From positions 1 to 64,000 of the forward strand of contig CAKKPP010000025.1 of NCBI GenBank assembly GCA_919901745.1: a DNA stretch of 64,000 nt, written 5' to 3'. Every line of letters begins with the position of its first letter. Position 1 is the stretch's first letter. The notes under the pieces are model-generated. The model was not told where the DNA came from. It made no database searches and saw nothing but the letters and a program-made list of their open reading frames with translations. Shown piece after piece: positions 8,636-16,628 of this stretch. The translations under genes and the position numbers were made by a program. The stretch is from Chloroflexota bacterium (lineage in GTDB: Bacteria > Chloroflexota > Limnocylindria > Limnocylindrales > CSP1-4).

Positions 8636-9516
8636 TCGAGCGACTCCGGCTGGCGCTCGCGCGCATCGGTCTACCGGCCTGGTTCGTCATGATCGACCTG
8701 CTCTGGATCGCGAAGGTCGACGTCCTCGCGATCGACGCGAGGCACTACCAGCGTGCCGCGTCAGCGTGGCTTGCCGGAGCGAATCCATTCACGGTCCTTG
8801 AGGCGACGACGCCCTATCTGAGCGGACCCCACACGTTGCTGTTCTACGCACCGACCAGCCTCATCCCGCTGCCGCTTGCGGTCGCGTTCTGGATGGCGCT
8901 CGGGGCGGCCGCATCAGTCTGGCTCGTCCGAAGACTCGGTTTGCCGCTGTGGTGGGTCCTCTTCCCGCCGCTGGCCCACTCGATATGGAACGGCAACCCT
9001 CAGACCATCGCGCTGGCGCTCCTCGTGCTCGGCGGACCGCTCGCCGCGGCCGTCGCCGTCGGGCTGAAGCTCTATACGGGCCTGGCTCTCGCGGTCCGGC
9101 CACGCGATGCGATCGTGACCGGTCTCCTCCTGATGGTGACACTCCCATTCGTCCCGTGGCAGCTCTACCTGGGTCAAGGCGCGGCCGCTGCGGAACATCT
9201 GGCGACCGCATGGAACGGCAGCGCGTGGCGAGTGCCGTTCCTCATCCCTCCCACGCTCCTCGGTCTTTGGGTGCTCCGTCGGAAAGGCGCGGAGTGGTTC
9301 GCGGTGGGTGCGCTCTGGCCGGCCACGCAGTTCTACTACGTCGCGATGGCGCTCCCGGCTCTCGTCAAGCGACCCATGGCGGCCGCCGCACTCGCGCTGC
9401 CGATGCCCTTGATGACACCGATCGTGGTGATCGCCGTGGCGGTCGTCCAGGTGGTGCGCCAACGAAACACTCGATCGACGCACGCGGACGCGCGCGCCGT
9501 CTCGATCGAGATCTGA
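8632..9516 (+). CDS. Polytopic membrane glycosyltransferase-like protein (GT87/DUF2029 type)
   Basis: A 294-residue integral membrane protein with about eight hydrophobic helices. The pattern fits the GT87/DUF2029 mannosyltransferase-like group. An early DARHYQRAASAWLAGANPF loop with an acidic residue follows helix 1, and later helices are short and Leu/Ala-rich. Such enzymes use polyprenyl-phosphate sugars on the outer face of the membrane. The upstream GT2 gene, coupled by an ATGA overlap, could make that lipid-linked donor, so the pair may add sugars to a cell-envelope glycan. The family call rests on topology and context only. Confidence 0.6.
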   Translation: MIERLRLALARIGLPAWFVMIDLLWIAKVDVLAIDARHYQRAASAWLAGANPFTVLEATTPYLSGPHTLLFYAPTSLIPLPLAVAFWMALGAAASVWLVRRLGLPLWWVLFPPLAHSIWNGNPQTIALALLVLGGPLAAAVAVGLKLYTGLALAVRPRDAIVTGLLLMVTLPFVPWQLYLGQGAAAAEHLATAWNGSAWRVPFLIPPTLLGLWVLRRKGAEWFAVGALWPATQFYYVAMALPALVKRPMAAAALALPMPLMTPIVVIAVAVVQVVRQRNTRSTHADARAVSIEI

Positions 9517-9528
9517 GGTGACCCGACC

Positions 9529-9758
9529 GGCACCCAGCTTCTGTTCCGCTTCGTCGCCGCCGCGTACCGGCACCGCCCCGTGGGATCGCCAGCCACTGGC
9601 CGTTCGAACAATGGGGCCGGTTCATACCCGAGCACACGACCGCCGTGTCGCTTCTGGAGCGGGTGCTCCATCACGCCACGGTCGTGGTCACCGACGGCGA
9701 GAGCTTCCGGATGCGCGAGGCACTGGCCCGCGGTGGAGGTCGCCTATCGGTGTCCTGA
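9529..9758 (+). mobile_element. Decayed 3' end of an IS21-type istB gene
   Basis: Two neighbouring plus-strand frames together read like the C-terminal end of an IstB helper ATPase. Frame 1 (9529 to about 9583) gives GTQLLFRFVAAAYRHRPVG. Frame 3 (about 9585 to the TGA at 9758) gives SHWPFEQWGRF, then SLLERVLHHATVVVTDGESFRMRE. IstB proteins end with a comparable S.LPF.EWG......LLDRLLHH..V....GESYR.R pattern. A frameshift separates the parts, and no AAA+ core, istA gene or terminal repeat is visible, so this is a dead fragment. It abuts the GT87 stop codon. Confidence 0.6.
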
Positions 9759-10014
9759 TGACGTCTCCGGAGTGGGGACTTCGACGTGGCCATTGACAGG
9801 TGGTTCCGGCATCGGGGCGGCGGAGACTGCGGCGACGCCTCCGAGGGCGAGCAGCCCTCTTGACAGGCGGCAAGAATGGCGATCGGCTTCTTCATGTGCG
9901 TGACTCCTGGTCTGATTGGCTCGTCGCGTCCGGGATGGAGCGCGACGTGCCATCACCCTAGGAACGCCGGCTGGGGTCAACCGGTGGGACGCCTTGGGGT
10001 TCGCTGGGAATCCA

Positions 10015-10044
10015 AACGCCCGGCGGAGTCAGCCACCGGGCGTT
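10015..10044 (-). terminator. Hairpin after the sHdr operon
   Basis: A perfect 9-bp inverted repeat (AACGCCCGG / CCGGGCGTT) with a 12-nt loop begins 21 nt past the dsrE2 stop on the minus strand. There is no long T run, so it may work as a weak intrinsic terminator or as a 3'-end stabilising hairpin. Confidence 0.45.
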
Positions 10045-10064
10045 CGAGTCACGCGGGGTCGGGG

Positions 10065-10655
10065 TCAGATAAACAGCGAGACGTCCGCGTCGGCCGCCCA
10101 GTCGAGGAAATGCGTCGCTCCGCAAACCGGCTCGATCCCGTCGATGAACTCGCCCTCGGCGATCCCGAAGACGTCCATCGTCATGCCGCACGGCTGCATC
10201 TTGACCCCGAGCTCGATTGAGAGTTCGATCAGCTCGTCGATCGAGGCCACGCCGTGGTCCTTGAACTGGCGCTTCATCATCTGCGTGGCGATCGGGGTCA
10301 TCCCCGGGAGCGCCGTCAGGATCTGGGGCATCGGGATCGGCATCGGCATCGCCGGGTTCCCGACCGTTCCGATCTCAAGATTGCGGTTCTTCTTGAGGAT
10401 GTTCAGACCGTAGAACGTGAAGAAGATGCCGACATCCCAGCCGAGCGTCGCCCCCGTCGTCGCGAGGATGAGCGGCGGATAGGCCCAATCGAGCGTCCCC
10501 TTGGTGGCGATGATCGCCATCTTCTTGGGCTTCGCCAGGCGTTCGGCTTCCTTGAGCGCCCAGAGCTCGTCGAATCTCGTGGCGACCATCGAATCGACGC
10601 GATCGCGGATGAGCGCATCCATGTCGGTCCTGGCCATGTCTGCTGTATCGACCAT
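10065..10655 (-). CDS. dsrE2: DsrE2-type sulfur carrier
   Basis: A 196-residue DsrE/DsrF-fold protein of the larger, membrane-associated DsrE2 type. A coiled N-terminal segment is followed by the DsrE core from about residue 45 (KKMAIIATKGTLDWAYPPLILA). A strongly hydrophobic middle helix (LGWDVGIFFTFYGLNIL) could anchor it. Met/Pro-rich stretch MPMPIPMP is near residue 105. The candidate persulfide-carrying cysteine is Cys156 in QPCGMTMDVFGI, with a second at Cys178. In sulfur oxidisers DsrE2 works with TusA in relaying sulfane sulfur to the oxidising complex. It is the last gene of the leftward sHdr operon, 29 bp after the small ORF. Confidence 0.85.
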   Translation of the reverse strand: MVDTADMARTDMDALIRDRVDSMVATRFDELWALKEAERLAKPKKMAIIATKGTLDWAYPPLILATTGATLGWDVGIFFTFYGLNILKKNRNLEIGTVGNPAMPMPIPMPQILTALPGMTPIATQMMKRQFKDHGVASIDELIELSIELGVKMQPCGMTMDVFGIAEGEFIDGIEPVCGATHFLDWAADADVSLFI

Positions 10656-10684
10656 CGTCCTGGCCTCCGTTCCTTTCGCCGGCG

Positions 10685-10828
10685 TCAGGCCGGTACTTCC
10701 GTGGAGGTGGCCTGCATGAGTGCGGTCACCCGGTCATTCACCGTTAGGCCCGGCGTCTCCGGCCGGACTCGTTCGTACGACTCCGTCACGCGATCCTGGA
10801 ATGCATTCTCCGATACAGCGCAACCCAT
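10685..10828 (-). CDS. Small hypothetical protein (47 residues) in the sHdr operon
   Basis: A 47-codon gene with a clear ribosome site (GGAGGTG, about 6 nt before ATG 10828), lying between lbpA and dsrE2. It begins MGCAVSENAF and continues as a charged helix with a single Cys at position 3. I recognise no family. The Cys near the N terminus could carry sulfur or sit in a disulfide, which is a guess. Spacing (62 bp after lbpA, 29 bp before dsrE2) and orientation fit the operon. Confidence 0.5.
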   Translation of the reverse strand: MGCAVSENAFQDRVTESYERVRPETPGLTVNDRVTALMQATSTEVPA

Positions 10829-10890
10829 CAGCACCTCCGCCAATCGCTCTGGACGCTCATGTCGCTCACCGTCACCTCTCTGGTTCTCCA

Positions 10891-11361
10891 CTAGTCGGCG
10901 CATCGGAAGCAGGAAACGCCCAGCTCATCGATCCGTTCCTCGTACCGCTGGACGGCCGGCGCGCCGGTGATCAGCCCGATCGCCTCCGGATCCCAGCCAT
11001 CGGGCTGGAGCCGTACCAGCCATCCCAGGCCGTACGGATCGCGGTTGGCGACGAGGATGTCGGCCGCGAAGGCGTCCGCATTCGTCTCGACGACGGTGCC
11101 CGCGACCGGCGTCGGAAACGGCCCGGCCCACTTGGCCGTCTCGATCGTCGCGGCGCTCTGGCCGGCCTCGATCCTGCGGCCGACCTTCTTGAACAGGATG
11201 TGGAGCACCTTGCCGGCGCGGGTCTGGGCCGGGTCGGTCATCCCCAGCACGAGAGTCCCGTCGTCGTGCGGGCGAAGCCACACGTCACGCGGCACGTCGT
11301 ACCAGAGATCCGGCGGGATCTCGCAGCCGCGATGGACGGGGGCGTCGCCGAGGTCGATCAT
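10891..11361 (-). CDS. lbpA: Lipoate-binding protein, second copy (GcvH-like LbpA)
   Basis: A 156-residue GcvH-fold lipoyl protein. The lipoyl-lysine hairpin is IETAKWAGPFPTPVAGTV with Lys77 as the attachment site, in the ETxKW form seen in sulfur-oxidation LbpA proteins rather than the ESVKA form of glycine-cleavage GcvH. LbpA proteins are thought to carry sulfur or sulfur-substrate intermediates for the sHdr complex. The start ATG overlaps the stop of the first copy (ATGA), so the pair is coupled. The two copies differ strongly in their outer regions. This one is longer at the N terminus and ends with a CFRC pair (Cys151 and Cys154) that the other copy does not have in that form. Confidence 0.85.
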   Translation of the reverse strand: MIDLGDAPVHRGCEIPPDLWYDVPRDVWLRPHDDGTLVLGMTDPAQTRAGKVLHILFKKVGRRIEAGQSAATIETAKWAGPFPTPVAGTVVETNADAFAADILVANRDPYGLGWLVRLQPDGWDPEAIGLITGAPAVQRYEERIDELGVSCFRCAD

Positions 11362-11795
11362 CCGCAGCTGATCCCCTCCGCGGCGAGGAACGCCTCGTAG
11401 GCCTCGATGCCCGCGGGTCCGCTGGCAAGTTCGCCCTTCTGAGCATCCCACGCGGACGCGCGGATCCGGACGATCCAGCCGGCACCATAGGGATCGCTGT
11501 TGACGAGGGTCGGGTCCGCCGCGAGATCGGAGTTGACCGCGACGACTTCGCCGTCGACGGGCGTCGGTACGGGGCCCACCCACTTGCCGCTCTCGACGGT
11601 GGCCACGCTCTGACCACGCTCGAGGACCTTGCCGACCTTCTTGGTCGTGATGGCCACCACGCGTGCGGCGAGGTGCTGGGCGACATCGGTGATCCCGATC
11701 GTGAGCTCACCCGAGCCGTCGTCACGTGCCCAGGCGTGCTTTTCCACCCAGTAGTACAGATCATCGGGGATGTTGCAGCCCCGGACGTCGCTCAC
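11358..11795 (-). CDS. lbpA: Lipoate-binding protein, first copy (GcvH-like LbpA)
   Basis: A 145-residue GcvH-like protein with the lipoylation hairpin VESGKWVGPVPTPVDGEV (Lys71). It opens MSDVRGCNIPDDLYYWVEKHAW, a typical LbpA N terminus with a Cys at position 7, and ends GISCG. No glycine-cleavage genes (gcvP, gcvT) are near, and it sits inside a complete sHdr operon, so a role in sulfur oxidation is far more likely than in glycine cleavage. Its GTG start overlaps the stop of the zinc-ribbon gene, and its stop overlaps the second copy. A dedicated lipoyl-transfer system is expected but is not encoded in this window. Confidence 0.9.
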   Translation of the reverse strand: MSDVRGCNIPDDLYYWVEKHAWARDDGSGELTIGITDVAQHLAARVVAITTKKVGKVLERGQSVATVESGKWVGPVPTPVDGEVVAVNSDLAADPTLVNSDPYGAGWIVRIRASAWDAQKGELASGPAGIEAYEAFLAAEGISCG

Positions 11796-12118
11796 GGCAG
11801 TCCTCCTTCGGTCGCGGGTTCGTCGGGGATCGGCGGAAGCCCGACCTGTTCGGCGTGGGACGCCTGGAAATGGTAAAGGAGGAGGTCGAAGGCCACGAGC
11901 GCGATCTCACGGCGGAACTCGGTCAGAAAGTCCTCCTCGCGGCCGCGCGGATTGGCGACGCGCTCCATGCCCTCGTCGCAGAACGGGCAATCGAGGGCGA
12001 ACTTGAGCGTGCCCTTGGCCTCGTCACGGAACGTTCGGACCTGGTCCGGGTGGCCGTCCCACAGGTGGGCGTGGGTCTCCATCCGGGTGCCTTCGCGGCG
12101 GCAGTAGGGGCAATTCAT
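11792..12118 (-). CDS. Small zinc-ribbon-like protein in the sHdr operon
   Basis: A 108-residue protein with two CxxC knuckles, Cys3/Cys6 (NCPYCRREG) and Cys44/Cys47 (LDCPFCDEG), spaced to bind one zinc or possibly an Fe-S centre. The start is placed at ATG 12118 because MNCPYC begins the domain and a GAGG element precedes it. Between the knuckles are several His and charged residues, and the C-terminal third is an amphipathic helix. I do not recognise the family. It is translationally coupled to lbpA (GTGA overlap), so a job in handling or loading LbpA, or in sulfur relay, is a reasonable guess. Confidence 0.65.
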   Translation of the reverse strand: MNCPYCRREGTRMETHAHLWDGHPDQVRTFRDEAKGTLKFALDCPFCDEGMERVANPRGREEDFLTEFRREIALVAFDLLLYHFQASHAEQVGLPPIPDEPATEGGLP

Positions 12119-12140
12119 CCGTACGCCTCGGGCATGGCGG

Positions 12141-12551
12141 TCATCGCGCATCCCCCGGCACGGCCGCCAACCCCAGCGCCGCGGTGCCCAGCGCGGTCAG
12201 CGCGACCCGATCCGTCTCAAGCTCGCGGGCCACGAGTCCCGCGGCGGCGAGGACGCCCACGCGAGCGGCAACGGCGACGCGGTCGCCCGGCTCCAGCCCG
12301 AAGGCACCGTCCGCCGCAAGTTGGGCCATCGTCCGGCCGGGCCCGGCCACGAGTGCGAGGAACGCGGCGACATCCGCGGTTGAGACCAGCTCCACGATCC
12401 AGCGTCGCAACGCGCCGTGGCTGGACGGCGGCGGGACCGCGATGTCTCCCTGTCCCTCCCGGAACGCGAACGATGTCAGTCGCTCCTCGGCCGCGGCCTG
12501 ACGATCGAGCCACGCGGCGAGGGCTTCGGCGAGCGCGGCAGCGTGGGTCAT
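12141..12551 (-). CDS. Hypothetical protein of the sHdr operon
   Basis: A 136-residue Ala-rich, mostly helical soluble protein with no Cys. Its C-terminal half (VAVAARVGVLAAAGLVARELETDRVALTALG) reads like a winged-helix recognition helix plus wing, but it lacks a convincing full HTH, so it could equally be a small helical adaptor. Its ATG overlaps the stop of the membrane HdrD-like gene and it lies 22 bp before the zinc-ribbon gene, so it belongs to the operon. No family recognised. Confidence 0.6.
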   Translation of the reverse strand: MTHAAALAEALAAWLDRQAAAEERLTSFAFREGQGDIAVPPPSSHGALRRWIVELVSTADVAAFLALVAGPGRTMAQLAADGAFGLEPGDRVAVAARVGVLAAAGLVARELETDRVALTALGTAALGLAAVPGDAR

Positions 12552-14797
12552 CCCGGCTGGCCGTCCGCTGCCGCAAGTTCCATCTCGGGCTGCGCTTCGC
12601 GGAGCACGGCCGATTCCAGCGGCAGGCCCACCGCGGTCGCGACCAGTTCGATGAGGTCGCTGACCAGCAGCCGATCCTCGTGTCCGGTGGCCTTGACCGC
12701 GGCCGTGTACATCGTCAGGTCCTTGGGGCAGGCCGTCACGAAATCGGTGACGCCGGGGAGGGTCATCGCCTCACGAATACGCTGCTCAGAGGGACGTTCG
12801 GTCAGCCCGCTGTCATCCATCCAGATGCGGCCGCCGCCGGCGCCGCAGCAGAACGTGTTGGCGCCGTTGCGAGGCATCTCGACGAGCTCCGCCCCGATCG
12901 CGGCAAGGACCTCGCGCGGCGCGGCCGTCACCTTGCTGTAGCGCGCGAGGTAACACGGGTCGTGATAGGTCACGCGCCGGCCGATGGGCGCTCGCGCCTC
13001 GAGATCGCCCGACGCCAGGAGGGCGGCCAGCACCTGACTGTAGTGCCAGACCTCGTACTCGCCACCGAAGTCGGGGTATTCGAACTTGAGGGTGTTCAGC
13101 GTGTGGGGATCGGTCGTGACGATCCGCCGGAAGCGAGCCTTCTCGAGCTGCCCGACGTTGTGCTCGACGAGGACCTCGAACAGACCCTCCTCGCCTGCTC
13201 GACGCACGTCGTTACCGGCACTCCGCTCCCCCTCGTAGAGGATGCCGAAATCCATCCCGGCGGCCTGGAAGATTCGCGCCACCAGCCGCGTCGCCTCCTG
13301 GACCCGGACGTCGAACGAGGCGAAGTCGCCCACGAACCAGAGCCAGTCGACGTCCTCCTTGCGGGCATCGACGATCGGCGTCGGCAGGTTGTCGGTCCAC
13401 CTGGCCCGGGCCCGGCCGGACTGTCCGAACGAGTTGCCCTGCTTGGCGAGGCTCGTGAACGCGGTCTGGAGGCTCGGAGCCACGATCCCCTGGTCCACGA
13501 GGGAGCGGCGCATTCCGACGATCGTGGGCACATGCTCGATCCCGACGGGGCACGCCTCGACACAGGCGAGGCACGTCGTGCACGACCACAGCGTGTCGGC
13601 GCTGATGAGACCCCCGGCGACGCGGGAACCACCGTTGGGGCCCGCCCCACCGCCCGGATCCGCCGGTAGCCCACCGTCGCCCCGGGTTGCGGCTCCGCCG
13701 TACGGATGATCCGATCGCCGTTCAGCGAGCGGCGCGAGGATCGACCAGGCGGCATCCGCCTCCTGGCGGAGATCGAGGATGAGATCGCGCGGGGAGAGCG
13801 GCGCCCCGGACGCGACGGCCGGGCACGCCACATGGCAGCGGCCGCACTTGGTGCAGGAATCCAGGTCCAGCAGCGCCTTCCAGGGCATGTCGGCCAGATC
13901 GCGGATCCCGATGTGGCCATCCGCCGGCATCGCCCCCGTCGTGGCCAGGACCGGCAATCTCTGGCCGGCGAGCGGCGACCGAAGGGCCAGGTTGACCGGG
14001 TCCGCGAGCGCGTGGATGGCCTTCGAGAACGGGAAGTAGGCCACGAAGGCGAGCGCGATGAAGGCATGGCCCCACCACGTCGAGGACCGCACGGCCTCGG
14101 CCACGGCGGTGTTCATCCCGACCGCTTCGAACACCCCGGCCAGGACCCAGCCGACCGGCGAGAACACCTCGAACCACGGGAAGTCGTGGGCGAGGATCCG
14201 CGCACCTTCGAGAACGAGGCCGGTCACGCCCAGCACCGCCAGCCAACCGAGGAAGATCCAGTCGCCGGTGCGGAACCCTCCGCGGTCCGTGGTCGCCGGC
14301 GCGATGTCGACACGGCTGTAGTCCAGCTGGCGTGGACGCCTCGCGCGTCGCACGGCCATCGCCGCGATGCCGACGAGCATCGCCATGCCAAGCACGTCCA
14401 GGACCAGCGAGTAGACGAGGTAGAACGCGCCCCAGTAGAAGCTGAATTGGGGTGCCAGCGGCCGGACGATGTCCGCTTCGAGCGTGAGGATCGCCGTCCC
14501 GATGAACAGGACGATGAACCCCCACATGATCATCGAGTGGAAGACGCCCGCGTAGAGATCCCGCTTGGCGACGGTCCGGTTGAAGGCCGTGTCGACCGAG
14601 CTCCGAGCAGCTCGCCGGGCGAAGCCAAGCGGCGATCCGATGACGCCTTGCGGTCGACCCCGAGCGTACTTGCGCAGCCGGATCCCGATGCCAACGAAGA
14701 ACACGAGGGTCGCCACGCCAGTCAAGGCGTAGAACAGGATCTCTCCCTCGGTAGAGATCCCCTCGAAGATTTCGCGGGTGACGTCTCGATCGAGCAT
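12548..14797 (-). CDS. Membrane-bound HdrD-like Fe-S oxidoreductase with cytochrome b domain (EMO-like)
   Basis: A 749-residue fusion. Residues 1-265 form a NarI-like membrane domain with five or so helices and candidate heme-ligating His87, His244 and His262. Then come two 4Fe-4S motifs, Cys315/318/321/325 and Cys406/409/412/416, separated by a Gly/Pro-rich insert. An HdrD-type C-terminal domain follows, with one intact CCG module (HDPCYLARYS and NTFCCGAGGG). This layout matches ETF:menaquinone oxidoreductases (EMO), which pass electrons from reduced ETF to the quinone pool. It stands directly after etfBA (16 bp gap), which fits that role: electrons from sHdr to EtfAB to this protein to quinone. 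The electron direction is inferred from context. Confidence 0.8.
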   Translation of the reverse strand: MLDRDVTREIFEGISTEGEILFYALTGVATLVFFVGIGIRLRKYARGRPQGVIGSPLGFARRAARSSVDTAFNRTVAKRDLYAGVFHSMIMWGFIVLFIGTAILTLEADIVRPLAPQFSFYWGAFYLVYSLVLDVLGMAMLVGIAAMAVRRARRPRQLDYSRVDIAPATTDRGGFRTGDWIFLGWLAVLGVTGLVLEGARILAHDFPWFEVFSPVGWVLAGVFEAVGMNTAVAEAVRSSTWWGHAFIALAFVAYFPFSKAIHALADPVNLALRSPLAGQRLPVLATTGAMPADGHIGIRDLADMPWKALLDLDSCTKCGRCHVACPAVASGAPLSPRDLILDLRQEADAAWSILAPLAERRSDHPYGGAATRGDGGLPADPGGGAGPNGGSRVAGGLISADTLWSCTTCLACVEACPVGIEHVPTIVGMRRSLVDQGIVAPSLQTAFTSLAKQGNSFGQSGRARARWTDNLPTPIVDARKEDVDWLWFVGDFASFDVRVQEATRLVARIFQAAGMDFGILYEGERSAGNDVRRAGEEGLFEVLVEHNVGQLEKARFRRIVTTDPHTLNTLKFEYPDFGGEYEVWHYSQVLAALLASGDLEARAPIGRRVTYHDPCYLARYSKVTAAPREVLAAIGAELVEMPRNGANTFCCGAGGGRIWMDDSGLTERPSEQRIREAMTLPGVTDFVTACPKDLTMYTAAVKATGHEDRLLVSDLIELVATAVGLPLESAVLREAQPEMELAAADGQPG

Positions 14798-14813
14798 CGC
14801 TCAGAGGGACCGG

Positions 14814-15776
14814 CTACCCGCCGAGGCGGGCAGTCAGCGCCGGTACGACATCGAGCAGGTCGGCCACCGCGCCGTAGTGGGCCACCGAGAAGATGGGCGC
14901 TCGGGCGTCCGAATTGACGGCGATGATCAGCTCGGCGCCACGCATCCCCTCGAGGTGCTCGGGGGCGCCGCTGATCCCGAGGGCGAGATACACCTTCGGC
15001 TTCACCTTCAGGCCGGACTTGCCCACCTGGCGCGTCCGCGGCAGCCAGCCTGCGTCGGCAATGGGCCGCGACGAGGACACGGCCCCTCCCAGGGCCTTGG
15101 CCAGGGCCTCGATGAGCTCGAGGTTGTCCTGGTCGCCGATCCCACGTCCGACCGATACGAGGACGGATTCGCGGGTGATGTCGACGTCGCCGGCCTCGGG
15201 CCGATGGAGGCGCTTGAACCGGACCCGGCCGTCGCTTGCGGTGGCGGCCACCGCTTCCACCATGGGACTCCCGGCGCCTGCTCCGGCTTCGGCCGGGAAC
15301 GAGCCGGCGACGACCGTCGCGATCCCGCGACCACGCTCGAAGCGCACGGTCGCCTGGATCTTGCCCGCGTACAGCTGGCACGTGACCCGGGGGGATCCCC
15401 CGTCCATCGTGACCTCGGTGGCATACGCCGCGAGCGGCAGCTCGAGTGCAGCCGACAGCCCGGCCGCGACGTCCATGCCCGCGCCACTGTTCGCGACGAG
15501 GACCAGCGTCGGTTCCCGGTCGCGGACGACCGGCACCAGCGCCGCCTGGTAGGCGGATGGACTGAACGCCTCGAATGCCGGATCGTCGATGACGATGACG
15601 CGTGCGGCCGCACCCAGGGAGCCGGCAAGGCCGGCGACTCCGGATCCGAGCAGGACGGCGACGGCTTCTCCCTTGCTCTCTGCGGCGAGCGACTTCGCCT
15701 TGCCGAGCAGCTCGAACGTCGTGTCGAGGATCGCACCGTCGCGGTGCTCGACGAGGACCATGACATCGGCGCTCAT
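14814..15776 (-). CDS. etfA: Electron transfer flavoprotein, alpha subunit
   Basis: A 320-residue EtfA. The N-terminal Rossmann-like domain (VMVLVEHRDGAILDTTFELLGKA) is followed by the family's FAD-binding domain from about residue 210. FAD contacts are visible in SVGRGIG, SSRPIADAGW, QVGKSG, YLALGISGAPEH and IAVNSDARAPIF. The protein accepts or delivers electrons as the FAD-carrying half of the EtfAB heterodimer. No dehydrogenase of fatty-acid oxidation is nearby. Its ATG overlaps the etfB stop, so the two are coupled, and the membrane HdrD-like gene follows. Confidence 0.93.
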   Translation of the reverse strand: MSADVMVLVEHRDGAILDTTFELLGKAKSLAAESKGEAVAVLLGSGVAGLAGSLGAAARVIVIDDPAFEAFSPSAYQAALVPVVRDREPTLVLVANSGAGMDVAAGLSAALELPLAAYATEVTMDGGSPRVTCQLYAGKIQATVRFERGRGIATVVAGSFPAEAGAGAGSPMVEAVAATASDGRVRFKRLHRPEAGDVDITRESVLVSVGRGIGDQDNLELIEALAKALGGAVSSSRPIADAGWLPRTRQVGKSGLKVKPKVYLALGISGAPEHLEGMRGAELIIAVNSDARAPIFSVAHYGAVADLLDVVPALTARLGG

Positions 15777-16561
15777 CGGGGCGCTCCGGCGCCAATACCG
15801 CGTTCGGCGAGGATGGCGGCAATCCGGTCCGCGATCGCCACGGGATTGCCGGTGATCATCTCGGCCGTGGCTCCGGACTCGGGGACGGCCATCGCCTCGA
15901 TCGTCAGGCCGCTTCCCGAACCACCACCGCCACCGTCGGCTTTCTCGATCGTCGCGGTCTTCATCAGCTGGCGGACCCGGCTGACCGGCGCGTAACGAGG
16001 CGCCTCGCGCGAGGTCTGGACCCCGAGAACGGCCGGCAGGTCCAGCTCGAACTCACCGACCACCCCGCCGGCGTACTCCTGGTGTGCCGTCGCCGTCTTC
16101 CCGTCGGCCGCGACCGCGATGTGGGTCACGACCGAGACGTGCGGCAGATCGCGTCGCGTCGCAAGCAACGGACCGACCTGTCCGTCGAGATCGTCGATCG
16201 CCTGGACGCCGGTCAGGATCAGGTCATGCGGGATCCCGTCGAGGGCGGCGGCGAATGCCCCGGCAGCCGAGTGCGAGTCCGGGCTCTGCTCGAACGATCC
16301 CACCCGCACCACCCGATCCGCCCCACGGGCCAGGCACGTCGCGAGGAGCTCGTCGACGTCGCCGGCCTGGACTCCGAGGGCGAGGCAGGTGACCGTGCCA
16401 CCCGTCGCGTCCCGCAGGTGCAGTGCCTCCTCGAGCGCGTACTCGTCCCATTCGCTGGCGACAAAACTCATCCACTCACGGTCGAGTCCGGTGCCGGCGG
16501 AGTCGATCTCGAGGTCCTCTGCGAGATCGGGTACCTGCTTCAGCAGAACGACGTAGTCCAT
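15773..16561 (-). CDS. etfB: Electron transfer flavoprotein, beta subunit
   Basis: A 262-residue EtfB. It opens MDYVVLLKQVPD and carries the adenine-nucleotide pocket typical of the subunit (ALGVQAGDV, then LILTGVQAIDDLDGQVGPLLA and LPAVLGVQTSREAPRYAP). The C-terminal part has a short Gly/Ser-rich stretch before a helix. Beta subunits hold AMP, or a second FAD in bifurcating forms; which one cannot be told by eye. The open frame extends far upstream, but ATG 16561 starts exactly at the family N terminus. The gene is 67 bp after the HdrD-like gene and coupled to etfA. Confidence 0.93.
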   Translation of the reverse strand: MDYVVLLKQVPDLAEDLEIDSAGTGLDREWMSFVASEWDEYALEEALHLRDATGGTVTCLALGVQAGDVDELLATCLARGADRVVRVGSFEQSPDSHSAAGAFAAALDGIPHDLILTGVQAIDDLDGQVGPLLATRRDLPHVSVVTHIAVAADGKTATAHQEYAGGVVGEFELDLPAVLGVQTSREAPRYAPVSRVRQLMKTATIEKADGGGGGSGSGLTIEAMAVPESGATAEMITGNPVAIADRIAAILAERGIGAGAPR

Positions 16562-16628
16562 GCGGCTCCTCGCGCTACGGGCGGTTCGAGTGGATGCGGC
16601 GGGCCCATTCCTGAGGCGGCATCGGTGC

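Noticed and set aside
9744-9895. Possible small secreted protein on the minus strand (MKKPIAILAA, then a frameshift into LLALGGVAAVSAA)
   Set aside because: There is a decent AGGAGT ribosome site, but a frameshift is needed within 12 codons and the product would be about 50 residues without a recognised family.
10891-11795. Glycine cleavage H proteins
   Set aside because: The fold is right, but the lipoyl motif is ETxKW/ESxKW, no gcvP or gcvT is present and both genes are embedded in an sHdr operon.
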